Shown here: piece by piece, positions 1 to 7,832 of the stretch | Position numbering within the stretch: the first letter of the stretch is position 1 | How the letters are laid out: each line of letters opens with the position of its first letter | NCBI GenBank assembly: GCA_020630115.1 | Contig: JAHDCA010000011.1 | Location: 1 to 18,952, forward strand | DNA: 18,952 bases | Source: Candidatus Dojkabacteria bacterium | Lineage (GTDB): Bacteria; Patescibacteriota; Dojkabacteria; SC72; JAHDCA01 | Direction of reading: 5' to 3' | The notes under the pieces: model-generated | Told to the model about the DNA's origin: nothing | What the model saw: the letters and a program-made list of their open reading frames with translations, nothing else | The model's database searches: none | Position numbers and translations under genes: made by a program

Positions 1-113
1 AATTAATTTAAACATCCTATTTTATCCTTTTTTAATGCCAGTGTAAAAATAGACATAAATCAAAAAAATATTAAAAATGAAAAGGATAATAAATAAGATT
101 CGAAAAGAGTATT

Positions 114-127
114 GCAAAAACTTTTGC
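114..127 (-). terminator. Possible weak hairpin downstream of the tRNA-Arg operon
   Basis: Reading the minus strand past the last tRNA, GCAAA and TTTGC can pair around a four-base loop, and a T-rich stretch follows a few bases later. The stem is only five pairs and AT-rich, so this is at best a weak intrinsic terminator. The rest of 1-161 is AT-rich and shows no gene. Confidence 0.2.
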
Positions 128-161
128 GTGATCAGACTTTAAAGGTTTTGAAACGAAGAAG

Positions 162-238
162 TGGCACGCCCGGAAGGATTCGAACCCTCAACCCTCGGTT
201 CCGAAGACCGATGCTCTATCCAGTTGAGCTACAGGCGC
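162..238 (-). tRNA. tRNA-Arg (anticodon TCG)
   Basis: The minus strand folds as a full cloverleaf of 77 nt. The acceptor stem is GCGCCTG paired with CGGGCGT, the D stem GCTC/GAGC, the anticodon stem TCGGT/ACCGA with loop CTTCGGA, and the T stem GAGGG/CTTCC (with wobble pairs) with TTCGAAT. Discriminator G and an encoded CCA follow. Anticodon TCG reads CGA and by wobble CGG. It is the last gene of a three-tRNA-Arg transcript, 14 nt after tRNA-Arg(GCG). Confidence 0.95.
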
Positions 239-252
239 ATTAAACTTGAACT

Positions 253-329
253 TGGCGTACTTGCCCGGAATCGAACCGGGAACCTTCAGTTCCGCAAACT
301 GATGCTCTATCCGATTGAGCTACAAGTAC
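253..329 (-). tRNA. tRNA-Arg (anticodon GCG)
   Basis: This 77-nt cloverleaf on the minus strand has acceptor GTACTTG/CAAGTAC, D stem GCTC/GAGC, anticodon stem TCAGT/ACTGA with loop TTGCGGA, and T stem CCCGG/CCGGG. Discriminator G and encoded CCA follow. The anticodon is GCG, which reads CGC and, by G:U wobble, CGU. Most bacteria read these codons with an ACG tRNA whose A34 is deaminated to inosine by TadA, so a G34 version is unusual. It is the middle gene of the cluster. Confidence 0.93.
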
Positions 330-357
330 ACTTATTAAAAGAACAAATCTCGAAAAC

Positions 358-434
358 TGGCACGCCAGGATAGACTCGAACTATCAACCTGCTGCTTAGA
401 AGGCAGCTGCTCTATCCGGTTGAGCTACTGGCGC
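358..434 (-). tRNA. tRNA-Arg (anticodon TCT)
   Basis: This 77-nt cloverleaf on the minus strand has acceptor GCGCCAG/CTGGCGT, D stem GCTC/GAGC, anticodon stem GCTGC/GCAGC with loop CTTCTAA, and T stem GATAG/CTATC. Discriminator G and encoded CCA follow. Anticodon TCT reads AGA and AGG. It is the first gene of the transcript, just below a TATAAT box and 34 nt past the end of the hydrolase gene upstream. Together the three tRNAs can cover all arginine codons. Confidence 0.95.
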
Positions 435-445
435 ACGATAAAGAT

Positions 446-473
446 ATTATATAATAGATTTGGGATTTTTAAA
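446..473 (-). promoter_or_regulatory. Promoter of the tRNA-Arg operon
   Basis: A perfect TATAAT lies at 451-446 on the minus strand. Transcription would start near 439, about five bases before the mature 5' end of the first tRNA. The -35 match is poor (TTTAAA-like at 473-468, with a spacer of about 16). The box lies just past the stop codon of the hydrolase gene at 469. Confidence 0.6.
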
Positions 474-1221
474 GCTCAATTGTTATATCACCATCAATAG
501 TATGAAGTACCTCAGAACCAACATCTTCAAACCTCCTAACAACATCCTCTGAAGGATGTCCATACGAATTTTCCCCATAACTACATACCGCAAAATCAGG
601 ATTGATTTGTTGAACCATATCAATTGTGCTTGATGATGAAGAACAATGATGAGCGACTTTAACCACCCTATAATCTGAGCCAATTTCATCCTTAAGAAGC
701 AATTCGCGCTCTGACTCGACATCCCCTAAAAACAGCAGCGAGTCACGATGAGAGTACACTAGCGAAGCATTATTGATATTGCCAGAATGCACGCAATCAC
801 GAGGAGCCTCAGGCCCATGATAGCTAAGATCACCCTCCACACCACTTGAATACATTTTTACCTCACCATCATACAAGCCATCAAGAAACTCAAATTCGAA
901 ACTATCACTACATACCCAAGGTATATGAACCTTGCCAACCCCATAACTTTCCAATACATACATCAAACCGCCAACATGATCTTTGTGGAAATGCGATAGC
1001 ACGAGATGATCAATATACTTACCCCTACCCAATTGCTGACCAAGCTTTAGCGAGGCAGTTCCATCGTACCCAACATCCACAACTACTACTTCACCTGAGT
1101 CAACAACCAACGCGCTATCACCCTGACCAACAGAGAAGAAAACAGCCCTCGAAACATCAACTGCATCAGAAAAGAACTGACAAAAAGCAAATACAACAGA
1201 TATATAGATCATTCTGGACAT
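469..1221 (-). CDS. ComEC-type metallo-beta-lactamase-fold hydrolase (stand-alone C-terminal ComEC domain)
   Basis: This 250-aa protein corresponds to the C-terminal hydrolase domain normally fused to the DNA-uptake channel ComEC, thought to degrade the non-transported strand. The sequence begins with a short hydrophobic stretch (residues 5-18) that may be a signal or last membrane segment. It continues with a domain start of the VGQGD type (31-35), the metal motif SHFHKDH (H77, H79, D81, H82), LGD (D167), AHH (H191-H192) and SYGENSYGHP (H222). The usual HHGS is HHCS here. The gene overlaps the end of the channel gene by 13 nt. If the ATG at 1212 is used, the junction is a classical ATGA overlap, pointing to translational coupling. 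No Shine-Dalgarno site is evident. The split is either a natural gene fission or a frameshift in an ancestral single gene; both halves are intact in length, which favours fission. Confidence 0.88.
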   Translation of the reverse strand: MSRMIYISVVFAFCQFFSDAVDVSRAVFFSVGQGDSALVVDSGEVVVVDVGYDGTASLKLGQQLGRGKYIDHLVLSHFHKDHVGGLMYVLESYGVGKVHIPWVCSDSFEFEFLDGLYDGEVKMYSSGVEGDLSYHGPEAPRDCVHSGNINNASLVYSHRDSLLFLGDVESERELLLKDEIGSDYRVVKVAHHCSSSSSTIDMVQQINPDFAVCSYGENSYGHPSEDVVRRFEDVGSEVLHTIDGDITIEL

Positions 1222-2603
1222 AACTGACAGAGAGAAAACAATACATTCAAAATCAACAAGAACATCAATAACCCAAAACCACTTGGCAATGTCAACACCT
1301 CAACCCTACCTAAAATCTCAGTTAAAAAGACAAACGAACTAACTTGCACATAAGTAACATAGTTAAAAATATTACCAATTAAAGGAAACAATGAAAGCAG
1401 ACTAGTAACAACTACAAACTCTATCAATGGTAAACAAACAAGGTTTGCCAATATACTCACAGCAGAAACCTCCCCAAAGTGAAATACAGAAACTGGAAGA
1501 GTACCAAAATAAGCTGAGAGTGTTGTTGATAACTCAGCAAAAGTGAACCCGCTATATAATTTTTCCAGCAACGGCTTCAAATAAGCTAGGCCAAGAGTTG
1601 CACCAAGCGAGAGCTGAAAGCCCACATCGTAAAGGATGTTAATATCAAAGAGCACACTTAATACCACCACCGAGGTAAGTAAGTGGGGCTTTAGCAAGAG
1701 CCGACCAGAACTGCCAGAAAGCAAAACAACCCCAATCATGAAGGATGCTCTAACAACACTCGCACTAAAACCATTCATACAACAGTATGCTAGTATCGCA
1801 ACAACCTTGACCACTGACAACTTAGACCTTGATATGATTCGTCCTAATGAAACCTGCACAAAACCTGCAACAAAAAGAATATTAAACCCTGAAGCTGCAA
1901 CAACGTGACTCAGACCAGAGTTCTGCAATGATTCTTCAAACTTTGGCAGAAACACCCAATCTTCGCCAAACAGCATGCCTGCGACCAGGCCCGAAATTGG
2001 TTCAGGGTATTGGAGCTTGATTCTTGAAATCAATGATCTTTTTAGTTTATATATGGAATACCTAATACTAGCACCCTCGTACTCAATGCATTCAACCCTC
2101 GCATACCTATCGATCTCGAAAAACACATTCTGCCTATTCATATATTTCTTATAATCAAAATCACCCCCAAAGTTCTCAATCTCCTTGAACTTCCCAGTCA
2201 CTGTACAATTTGCGAAAAGACCTGTCTTTGGATAAGTATTCTTCTCGAACCTGTATCCAACCTCATCATCTTGATACTTATTCCTAAGAAATATTACTTC
2301 TGAACCTAAAGTATAAGAAGGCTCTTTATACACTTGAAACACAGCTTCCTCAAGATAGTGTTCTTTCAAATTATGCTTATGTAAGTTACTCTCTAATCCA
2401 TTCTCATAATTGCCAACAAAGACACTCCCAATTGCAACCCCAATTACAAGAAGCATTTTTAATTTCCAACTTCGACCAAGCAACAGAACAAGTATAACAA
2501 TCAAAAATATATATTTAACATATACACCAAGAAGAAAGCTGACGGATATAAGCATGACAGGATAATTCAGTCTTATAAGAAACTGACTCCCGAAGTAATT
2601 CAT
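1209..2603 (-). CDS. comEC: ComEC DNA-uptake channel, membrane part
   Basis: This protein forms the inner-membrane channel for single-stranded DNA during natural transformation. Its N-terminal hydrophobic helices are followed by a soluble DUF4131-like region of about 130 residues. The competence domain then begins at the typical GLVAGMLFGE, with LSHVVAASGFN (the family usually has LSH-AISG-H) and many hydrophobic segments up to the C terminus. The frame is open back to an ATG at 2645, but that start lies inside comEA with a purine run directly abutting it. The ATG at 2603, one base after the comEA stop, is preferred and gives 464 aa. The hydrolase domain found in full-length ComEC is missing and is encoded by the next gene. 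It is the second gene of the comEA-comEC-hydrolase operon. Confidence 0.9.
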   Translation of the reverse strand: MNYFGSQFLIRLNYPVMLISVSFLLGVYVKYIFLIVILVLLLGRSWKLKMLLVIGVAIGSVFVGNYENGLESNLHKHNLKEHYLEEAVFQVYKEPSYTLGSEVIFLRNKYQDDEVGYRFEKNTYPKTGLFANCTVTGKFKEIENFGGDFDYKKYMNRQNVFFEIDRYARVECIEYEGASIRYSIYKLKRSLISRIKLQYPEPISGLVAGMLFGEDWVFLPKFEESLQNSGLSHVVAASGFNILFVAGFVQVSLGRIISRSKLSVVKVVAILAYCCMNGFSASVVRASFMIGVVLLSGSSGRLLLKPHLLTSVVVLSVLFDINILYDVGFQLSLGATLGLAYLKPLLEKLYSGFTFAELSTTLSAYFGTLPVSVFHFGEVSAVSILANLVCLPLIEFVVVTSLLSLFPLIGNIFNYVTYVQVSSFVFLTEILGRVEVLTLPSGFGLLMFLLILNVLFSLCQLCPE

Positions 2604-2604
2604 A

Positions 2605-3390
2605 TTACTCACATAGTTCGTTAATAATCTTTGAATAAGTAGCATCTCCTATTCCATCGATAAGTAAAATATCTTCGTTTCTCTCAAGTGGTACTTTATC
2701 CAATACCTTCTGAGCTGTTACCTCACCGATACCATTTATCGAGATCAAACTCTCTAGGGTTGTATTATTTATATCTATACAGTCTTGCTCGCTGGCTTCA
2801 CTTAGAGACTTGAATTCAGCTTCTTCATTACCAACCTCCAAAACATCATTAGTCATTAATGGAGTACTAGTGACTGACTTATTAATACTCTCTATTATCG
2901 GTGCAAGATCTTTACCAACAAGTGGCTGCCCCAAACTATTTCCCTCTTTAGTAAAGTCATCTTTGAATGTGATATATACCTTCATCTCGTCTGTGACTTT
3001 AGTTGCCTGGTTTATATACAATGATAGATATTTTTCATCTGCCAAACCAAACCGGATCCCTCCTGCCTGTTCCAATAACTGAAATACACGATCACCCTCT
3101 TTTATGCAATAACTCCCAGGATCTTTCACAGCACCTTCCACCTGAGCATATAAACAAGTTATATTTTCAGATCCCAACTCATCAACCTCAGCTTCGAGAT
3201 CAACATCTTCACTGCCTACAATTTCGACTTCCTTATCAAGGGAGTAAACCACTCCTTCCTCACCAGTTTTTAGTGAGAAAACCTTACCAACAAGTAGGGT
3301 AAGAAATATACCCAAAGCGACACATGCCAGAAACAAATTTTTATTACGACGAAACAATTGCAGTAACTCGTTTTTATCCTTACTCAACAT
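2605..3390 (-). CDS. comEA: ComEA-like competence DNA-binding protein
   Basis: This 261-aa protein is membrane-anchored and should bind incoming double-stranded DNA outside the cytoplasmic membrane for transfer to ComEC. One transmembrane segment lies at about 18-36, after a basic N terminus. An acidic linker follows, then an SLBB domain at about 77-142 (YAQVEGAVKDPGSY). After a second linker comes a tandem helix-hairpin-helix at about 205-257, with ININGIG-like (LISINGIGEVTAQKVL) and LIDGIGDATYSKI hairpins. The order TM-SLBB-HhH is the classical ComEA layout. Its stop lies one base before the preferred comEC start. Six bases before its ATG is a TAATAT hexamer, so its mRNA may be leaderless. 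Confidence 0.9.
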   Translation of the reverse strand: MLSKDKNELLQLFRRNKNLFLACVALGIFLTLLVGKVFSLKTGEEGVVYSLDKEVEIVGSEDVDLEAEVDELGSENITCLYAQVEGAVKDPGSYCIKEGDRVFQLLEQAGGIRFGLADEKYLSLYINQATKVTDEMKVYITFKDDFTKEGNSLGQPLVGKDLAPIIESINKSVTSTPLMTNDVLEVGNEEAEFKSLSEASEQDCIDINNTTLESLISINGIGEVTAQKVLDKVPLERNEDILLIDGIGDATYSKIINELCE

Positions 3391-3396
3391 ATCTTA

Positions 3397-3402
3397 ATAT
3401 TA
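3397..3402 (-). promoter_or_regulatory. Candidate -10 box of the com operon
   Basis: TAATAT is followed by six bases and then the comEA ATG at 3390. It matches TATAAT at 4 of 6 positions and no good -35 is visible. It is listed because the spacing repeats that of better boxes at 5168, 15293 and 17496. Confidence 0.35.
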
Positions 3403-3496
3403 GAGCAGGAATATTAATTTGTGGTTAAAAGAAAATTAAGTTTCGTTAAGGAAATAAACTTGCACTAAGGAATTATCGGACTAAAAGACGGTAAAA

Positions 3497-3510
3497 TGTG
3501 ATTGATCACA
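3497..3510 (-). terminator. Possible terminator of the cyclophilin gene
   Basis: On the minus strand, 12 bases past the cyclophilin stop, TGTGA and TCACA pair around the loop TCAA and TTTT follows directly. The stem is short (5 bp), so termination would be weak. The palindrome could instead be a protein-binding site. Confidence 0.35.
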
Positions 3511-3522
3511 GAAGTACTTAGA

Positions 3523-4323
3523 CTATTGAACGATGCTAACCCTGTTAATCGTAACTGGTGAGATAGGTCTTCCTAAAGTTGTTTGATCACTAGAAAGTTC
3601 AACAGATTCGATCTTATCTACAACTTGAAAACCATCCGTTACTTCACCGATAATTGTGAACTGGTTATTTAATTCAAACTGATCAAATTTCCTCGAGGTA
3701 ATAAAGAACTGGCTTCCATTATTATTTTCACCATTTGCCATAGCTACAACATAGCCTTTGAATTTAATACTTGGTACAAATTCATCCTGAATTCCATAAC
3801 CAGGACCTCCGTTACCTGTACCTAATGGGTCTCCGCCTTGAATAAATTGGCCTGGAACTACCCTATGAAAACTTGTTCCATCGTAGAAGTTATTATTAGC
3901 AAGAAATATGAAATTATTAACATTTAAAGGTATCTGTGTCTCGTAAAGGTCAACAGTTATACTTCCTTCATTAGTATTAATCACAGCACTATAATCAGTA
4001 TTGTTCTTTAGATTCATGACTGGAGCACTACTGTAAAAGCCATTCTTACCATTACTAATAGCTGAAGCTGCAACTGTAGTTGTCACCTTAGGTTCTGCTT
4101 GAGTTTCACTTTCATTAACTTCCTCAGAGCCTCCAGTATCACCTACACCAACATTAACCTCATTAACTGCATCGTAAACTTCAAACACGCTACCCCCGAA
4201 ACTATCGTACCCACCAGGGTTAGTAACAGTAAGACTCATAATCCAAACCATCACCACAACACCAAGGATCGCAGCCAGAACTTTCCAGTTGTCTTTCATC
4301 CCTCCCATTATGTTTAATCCCAT
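3523..4323 (-). CDS. Membrane-anchored cyclophilin-type peptidyl-prolyl isomerase
   Basis: This 266-aa protein catalyses cis-trans isomerisation of X-Pro bonds, here probably on the outer face of the membrane where it would help secreted proteins fold. One transmembrane helix at about 13-33 is followed by a low-complexity acidic and Thr/Ala-rich linker. A complete cyclophilin domain spans about 111-266. Catalytic landmarks are SFHRVVPG (R154), QFIQGGD (Q162) and NNGSQFFIT (F206-F207). The positions of the human CypA Trp121 and His126 are not conserved, as in many bacterial homologues. Three in-frame ATGs (codons 1, 6 and 9) precede the helix. Codon 1 is chosen, but 6 or 9 would leave the domain layout unchanged. 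A single-gene unit is likely. Confidence 0.93.
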   Translation of the reverse strand: MGLNIMGGMKDNWKVLAAILGVVVMVWIMSLTVTNPGGYDSFGGSVFEVYDAVNEVNVGVGDTGGSEEVNESETQAEPKVTTTVAASAISNGKNGFYSSAPVMNLKNNTDYSAVINTNEGSITVDLYETQIPLNVNNFIFLANNNFYDGTSFHRVVPGQFIQGGDPLGTGNGGPGYGIQDEFVPSIKFKGYVVAMANGENNNGSQFFITSRKFDQFELNNQFTIIGEVTDGFQVVDKIESVELSSDQTTLGRPISPVTINRVSIVQ

Positions 4324-4360
4324 ACTAGTAAAAATCTAAATTGAATTATTGCTTTAATGA

Positions 4361-4366
4361 ATTATA
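4361..4366 (-). promoter_or_regulatory. -10 box upstream of the cyclophilin gene
   Basis: A perfect TATAAT lies on the minus strand. A start near 4354 would give a leader of about 30 nt. A weaker TAGATT at 4338-4333 lies nine bases before the ATG and could serve a near-leaderless transcript. TTGGAC at 4390-4385 is a weak -35 with an 18-nt spacer. Confidence 0.45.
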
Positions 4367-4405
4367 CAATTTGATTGCCCTTTAGTCCAAAGTTGATGTA
4401 TCTAT

Positions 4406-5161
4406 TTAATGTTTTCCTTCACATTCAGCACCACCAGCAAAGATAAAAACAGTTACAACCATATCCTCCCTTCCTTCATCTGTCGGAGAGCCATTCCACC
4501 TAGCCGTAAAGGCTCCAAAAGCCTTAAATTTCGGATTTACAATATTGTTATAGTGTAAGGGACTTTCTACCAATGCCTTACTAATACTTAAAGCGTACGG
4601 AATGCTTTCTCCATCATCAACACCCAGTTCGCTTCGCCCTAAGTTCTCTCCTATAAAGTAATTTCCGCCTATGTAAGCCTCAAGCATATTTTTTTCTGTG
4701 TTAGGGTCATAATGCCCGAAGTAATCTCTACGAACCATATCTAACAATCTTTCTTTTGCAAGCTCAGCTAGCTCTTCACTCCAAACCAGTTCTGGCTGTC
4801 CAACGAGTGCTCTCTCAAAGTTATGATGTACTAAAAATTTATCATTTATAACTTCGATTTCATCAGGAGTCAAAAATTCCAAGTTTACTATCTCATTTTC
4901 ATGAATTGGACTCCCCTTAACTTCTTTAGCTAAGCCATCAAACGGTACGGTAGTGCAATTAGAGTATGGATCATCCTCCTCAGGTAATTGTGTCGCCTGA
5001 GGTATTGGTGTATAAGAAGGAGCAATAATAGTTGATACACCTGGAGCTGGAAGTGTTGAGAAATCGCCACTATCAGAAGTTACTTCAGCTGAACAACCTG
5101 ATAGAAGAAAAGCGGCAATTGGAATTAGCTGATAAACATTACTTTTTCTCGTAAATCCCAC
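4406..5161 (-). CDS. CAP-domain (SCP/PR1-like) lipoprotein
   Basis: This is a 251-aa exported lipoprotein. The N terminus has basic residues, a hydrophobic core and the lipobox LLSGC, so cleavage before Cys23 and lipid attachment are expected. A Pro/Thr-rich linker (about 30-65) leads to a CAP domain at about 100-245. The cavity residues are present: FGH (H150), IGEN (E172) and SPLHYNNIVNP (H203). The molecular role of bacterial CAP proteins is mostly unknown; lipid binding and wall-associated functions have been proposed. The start is GTG at 5161, because an in-frame TGA lies at 5167-5165 and no ATG follows before the signal peptide. The GTG lies exactly six bases after a TATAAT, so the mRNA is predicted to start at the start codon itself. 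Confidence 0.88.
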   Translation of the reverse strand: MGFTRKSNVYQLIPIAAFLLSGCSAEVTSDSGDFSTLPAPGVSTIIAPSYTPIPQATQLPEEDDPYSNCTTVPFDGLAKEVKGSPIHENEIVNLEFLTPDEIEVINDKFLVHHNFERALVGQPELVWSEELAELAKERLLDMVRRDYFGHYDPNTEKNMLEAYIGGNYFIGENLGRSELGVDDGESIPYALSISKALVESPLHYNNIVNPKFKAFGAFTARWNGSPTDEGREDMVVTVFIFAGGAECEGKH

Positions 5162-5167
5162 ACCTCA

Positions 5168-5195
5168 ATTATACTATAGGACTGGACAATTCCAA
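5168..5195 (-). promoter_or_regulatory. Promoter of the CAP lipoprotein gene, predicted leaderless
   Basis: TTGGAA (5195-5190), a 16-nt spacer and a perfect TATAAT (5173-5168) are followed by six bases and then the GTG start at 5161. A normal -10 to start distance places the first transcribed base on the G of the GTG. Confidence 0.6.
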
Positions 5196-5254
5196 GGTAA
5201 TTATTTTAAAGCTTTACAGACCTTCCTAACTCTATTGACTGATTAATTTCACCC

Positions 5255-7768
5255 TCAAACAATCAGATTAACAATCTTCCCCTCAACGTAGATAAATTTC
5301 TTAATCTCCTTGCCATCAATTTGCCCAATGAAGAACTCATCATTCTCAATAGCCTCACGCACATTAGCTTCATCACTACCAACAGCGACTTCGATCCTGC
5401 CTCGGACTTTACCGTTTATCTGCACTGGTAATTCCAACACATTCTCAATTATTAAATCTTCATTAACAACAGGCCAATCTTGTAAGTGGAGACTATCTTC
5501 TTTTGCGATATCTTCAATATCGCCTCGGTCAAAACTCTCCTGCCATAATTGTTCTGCAGTAAACACTGCGTAAATACCAAAAACCTTTAAGAAATCCCTC
5601 CATATAGCTACAGGTAAAGATTCAAGACCCTTCATATAAGTTACGAACACCATAATTTGACTAACAATAGTATTCATCTTTAGATTTTCAGCCATCTCTG
5701 TAACGTTCCTTACAAATTTATGAAGCTCAGAATTGATCTCTGCTAAAGCCTCCGAATCATCAATCGATTCAACGATATTGTCCTTCAACGCCCAAACATC
5801 AGCGATTACCTTATGACACCTCTTCAAACTAGATTCGTTATATGGGAAGGTACCATCGTAAGGGCCTAAAAATGTAATATACATCCTAACAGCGTCAGCT
5901 CCATATTCATTGACCTTCTCACCAGGGTTAATTACGTTACCCTTAGACTTGGACATCTTAGTCCCATCTTCCGCTAGCAAGATACCACCATTTGTCCTCT
6001 TAGCATAAGGTTCAGGAGTTGGAACAAGATCATTATCATGCAGAAACCTATGCCAGAATCGAGAGTAAAGTAAGTGAAGAGTTGTATGCTCACTCCCACC
6101 AAAGTAGTGATCAACAGGTAACCAGTATTTCATCTTTTCCTGATCAGCAAAGGCGCTTGAATTCTTTGGGTCGATATACCTTAAGTAGTACCAACAACTT
6201 CCCGCCCAATTAGGCATCGTATTAGTCTCACGAAGTGCATTACTACCATCACTAGTTTTAGCATTAATCCACTCAGTATTAGTGGTCAATGGTGAGTTCC
6301 CATCATCAGTAGGTTTAAAGTCTTCAACCTCAGGTAGCTCTAGAGGTAAGAGATCATTACCCTCGCCCACATCACTTGTATGAACAACAGCTTCAATTGT
6401 TCCATCTTCTTTATGAAGCAAAGGAATAGGCTCACCCCAGTACCTTTGCCTAGAGAAGATCCAGTCACGGATTTTGAAGTTCTTCTTCTTCTCACCTTTA
6501 CCTTCCTTCTCAAGTTTCTCAATGATTGCTTCTTTAGCATCATCAGTTGCTAAGCCATCGAATTCACCAGAATTAATAGCTTTTCCAGTAATTCCAAATC
6601 GCTCTCCATCTTGACCTAATTCAATAACATCAACAATTGGCAGCTCATACTTCTCTGCAAATTCATAATCCCTTTCATCATGAGCAGCAACGCCCATTAC
6701 GATTCCAGTTCCGTATCCAGCCAAGACATAATCAGCAACGAACACTGGGATCTTTGAACCCATTTCACTATCTGGGTCCGCTGGATTTACGCAGTAAACA
6801 CCTTCAATTCTTACACCAGTTTTCACTTTATCTTGCTGACGAGCTAATTCAGTCTTAGCTTTTGCGCTGTCAACATAGGCTTGGATCTCGTCTTTATTAG
6901 CTGCATTTTCAATTAACTTTGCAACATACTCATGCTCAGGAGCGATTACCATGAAGCTAACTCCAAAGATCGTATCAACTCGAGTTGTATAAACTTCAAA
7001 GTCCTCAACTCCATCGATCGCACTTCCATCCTCACCAACAACATCAAATTTTACTTGCGCACCATAGCTTCTACCGATCCAATTCCTCTGGGCCTCTACA
7101 ACAGAACTTGGGAAATCCGTATCATCCAAACCATCAAACAATGTGTCAGCATACTCTGTAATCTTAAGAACCCATTGCCTTACTAATTTTCTTTCTACAG
7201 GAGAACCGTCTCTCTCTGCTACCAAATTACCCTCTGCATCTTTCTCAACTTCTTCTTCAGCAAGAACCGTCTTCAAATGAGGACTCCACCAAACTGGTTC
7301 CTCTCGCAACTCAGCCAAACCGGCCTCGTAAAATTTCAAAAAGATCCATTGAGTCCATTTATAATAACCCGGATCAGTCGAATTAACTTCCCTTTCCCAA
7401 TCAATCCCGTACCCCATATCCATCATCGAATGCCTGTAATCAGTGATAAGCTTTTCTGTCGTTTCTGCCGGATGGATTCCAGTCTTTACTGCGTAGTTCT
7501 CAGCAGGTAATCCAAATGCATCCCAACCCATCGGGAACATCACATTGTAACCACTCATCCTCAAAAACCTCGAATATATCTCTGGCATCGTATAACGCAT
7601 CGCATGACCTACATGGATACTCTTACCACTTGGGTAAGGGAACTCAGCAAGGATATACTTCTTAGGTTTCTGCGAGAAATCAACCGCTTCATACAAATTA
7701 ACTTTAGCCCAATACTTCTTCCACTTATTCTCGATTGCTGTGAAATCGAAATTATTATTTGATGACAT
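5255..7768 (-). CDS. leuS: Leucyl-tRNA synthetase
   Basis: This 837-aa cytoplasmic enzyme charges tRNA-Leu with leucine using ATP. Class I signatures are HVGH (52-55, the HIGH motif) and KMSKS (604-608). A CP1 editing domain at about 230-430 includes TTRVDTIFG and AAHDERD (D364 is the conserved editing aspartate). NTMPNWAGSCWYYLRYIDP (about 517-533) precedes the second half of the catalytic core. An anticodon-binding domain and C-terminal extension close the protein. The insertion that carries zinc-binding cysteines in many bacterial enzymes (about 160-195) has no cysteine here. Length is near normal. The stop is TGA. The gene stands alone, with its own strong promoter 160 nt upstream and no Shine-Dalgarno site before the ATG. 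Confidence 0.98.
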   Translation of the reverse strand: MSSNNNFDFTAIENKWKKYWAKVNLYEAVDFSQKPKKYILAEFPYPSGKSIHVGHAMRYTMPEIYSRFLRMSGYNVMFPMGWDAFGLPAENYAVKTGIHPAETTEKLITDYRHSMMDMGYGIDWEREVNSTDPGYYKWTQWIFLKFYEAGLAELREEPVWWSPHLKTVLAEEEVEKDAEGNLVAERDGSPVERKLVRQWVLKITEYADTLFDGLDDTDFPSSVVEAQRNWIGRSYGAQVKFDVVGEDGSAIDGVEDFEVYTTRVDTIFGVSFMVIAPEHEYVAKLIENAANKDEIQAYVDSAKAKTELARQQDKVKTGVRIEGVYCVNPADPDSEMGSKIPVFVADYVLAGYGTGIVMGVAAHDERDYEFAEKYELPIVDVIELGQDGERFGITGKAINSGEFDGLATDDAKEAIIEKLEKEGKGEKKKNFKIRDWIFSRQRYWGEPIPLLHKEDGTIEAVVHTSDVGEGNDLLPLELPEVEDFKPTDDGNSPLTTNTEWINAKTSDGSNALRETNTMPNWAGSCWYYLRYIDPKNSSAFADQEKMKYWLPVDHYFGGSEHTTLHLLYSRFWHRFLHDNDLVPTPEPYAKRTNGGILLAEDGTKMSKSKGNVINPGEKVNEYGADAVRMYITFLGPYDGTFPYNESSLKRCHKVIADVWALKDNIVESIDDSEALAEINSELHKFVRNVTEMAENLKMNTIVSQIMVFVTYMKGLESLPVAIWRDFLKVFGIYAVFTAEQLWQESFDRGDIEDIAKEDSLHLQDWPVVNEDLIIENVLELPVQINGKVRGRIEVAVGSDEANVREAIENDEFFIGQIDGKEIKKFIYVEGKIVNLIV

Positions 7769-7832
7769 TTGTTTTAAAAGGTTAAAAATTAGTTAATTCA
7801 AAATTTGCTTTATATAAGCTTTAAGTTACACA

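Noticed and set aside
161..373. Plus-strand open frame of 70 codons
   Set aside because: It is antisense to the tRNA-Arg cluster; its sequence is explained by the tRNA genes.
846..1908. Plus-strand open frames at 846-1223 and 1636-1908
   Set aside because: They lie antisense to the ComEC-type hydrolase and channel genes and have the Pro/His/Thr-rich composition of mirror frames, with no domain.
3497..3510. TGTGATTGATCACA as a CRP-type operator
   Set aside because: CRP sites have six bases between TGTGA and TCACA, and here there are four. No gene starts next to it. Position after a stop with TTTT on the minus strand fits a weak terminator better.
1209..7768. Alternative code with TGA as glycine (as in Gracilibacteria/SR1)
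   Set aside because: TGA ends comEC and leuS at the expected protein lengths, and no long gene needs read-through of TGA.
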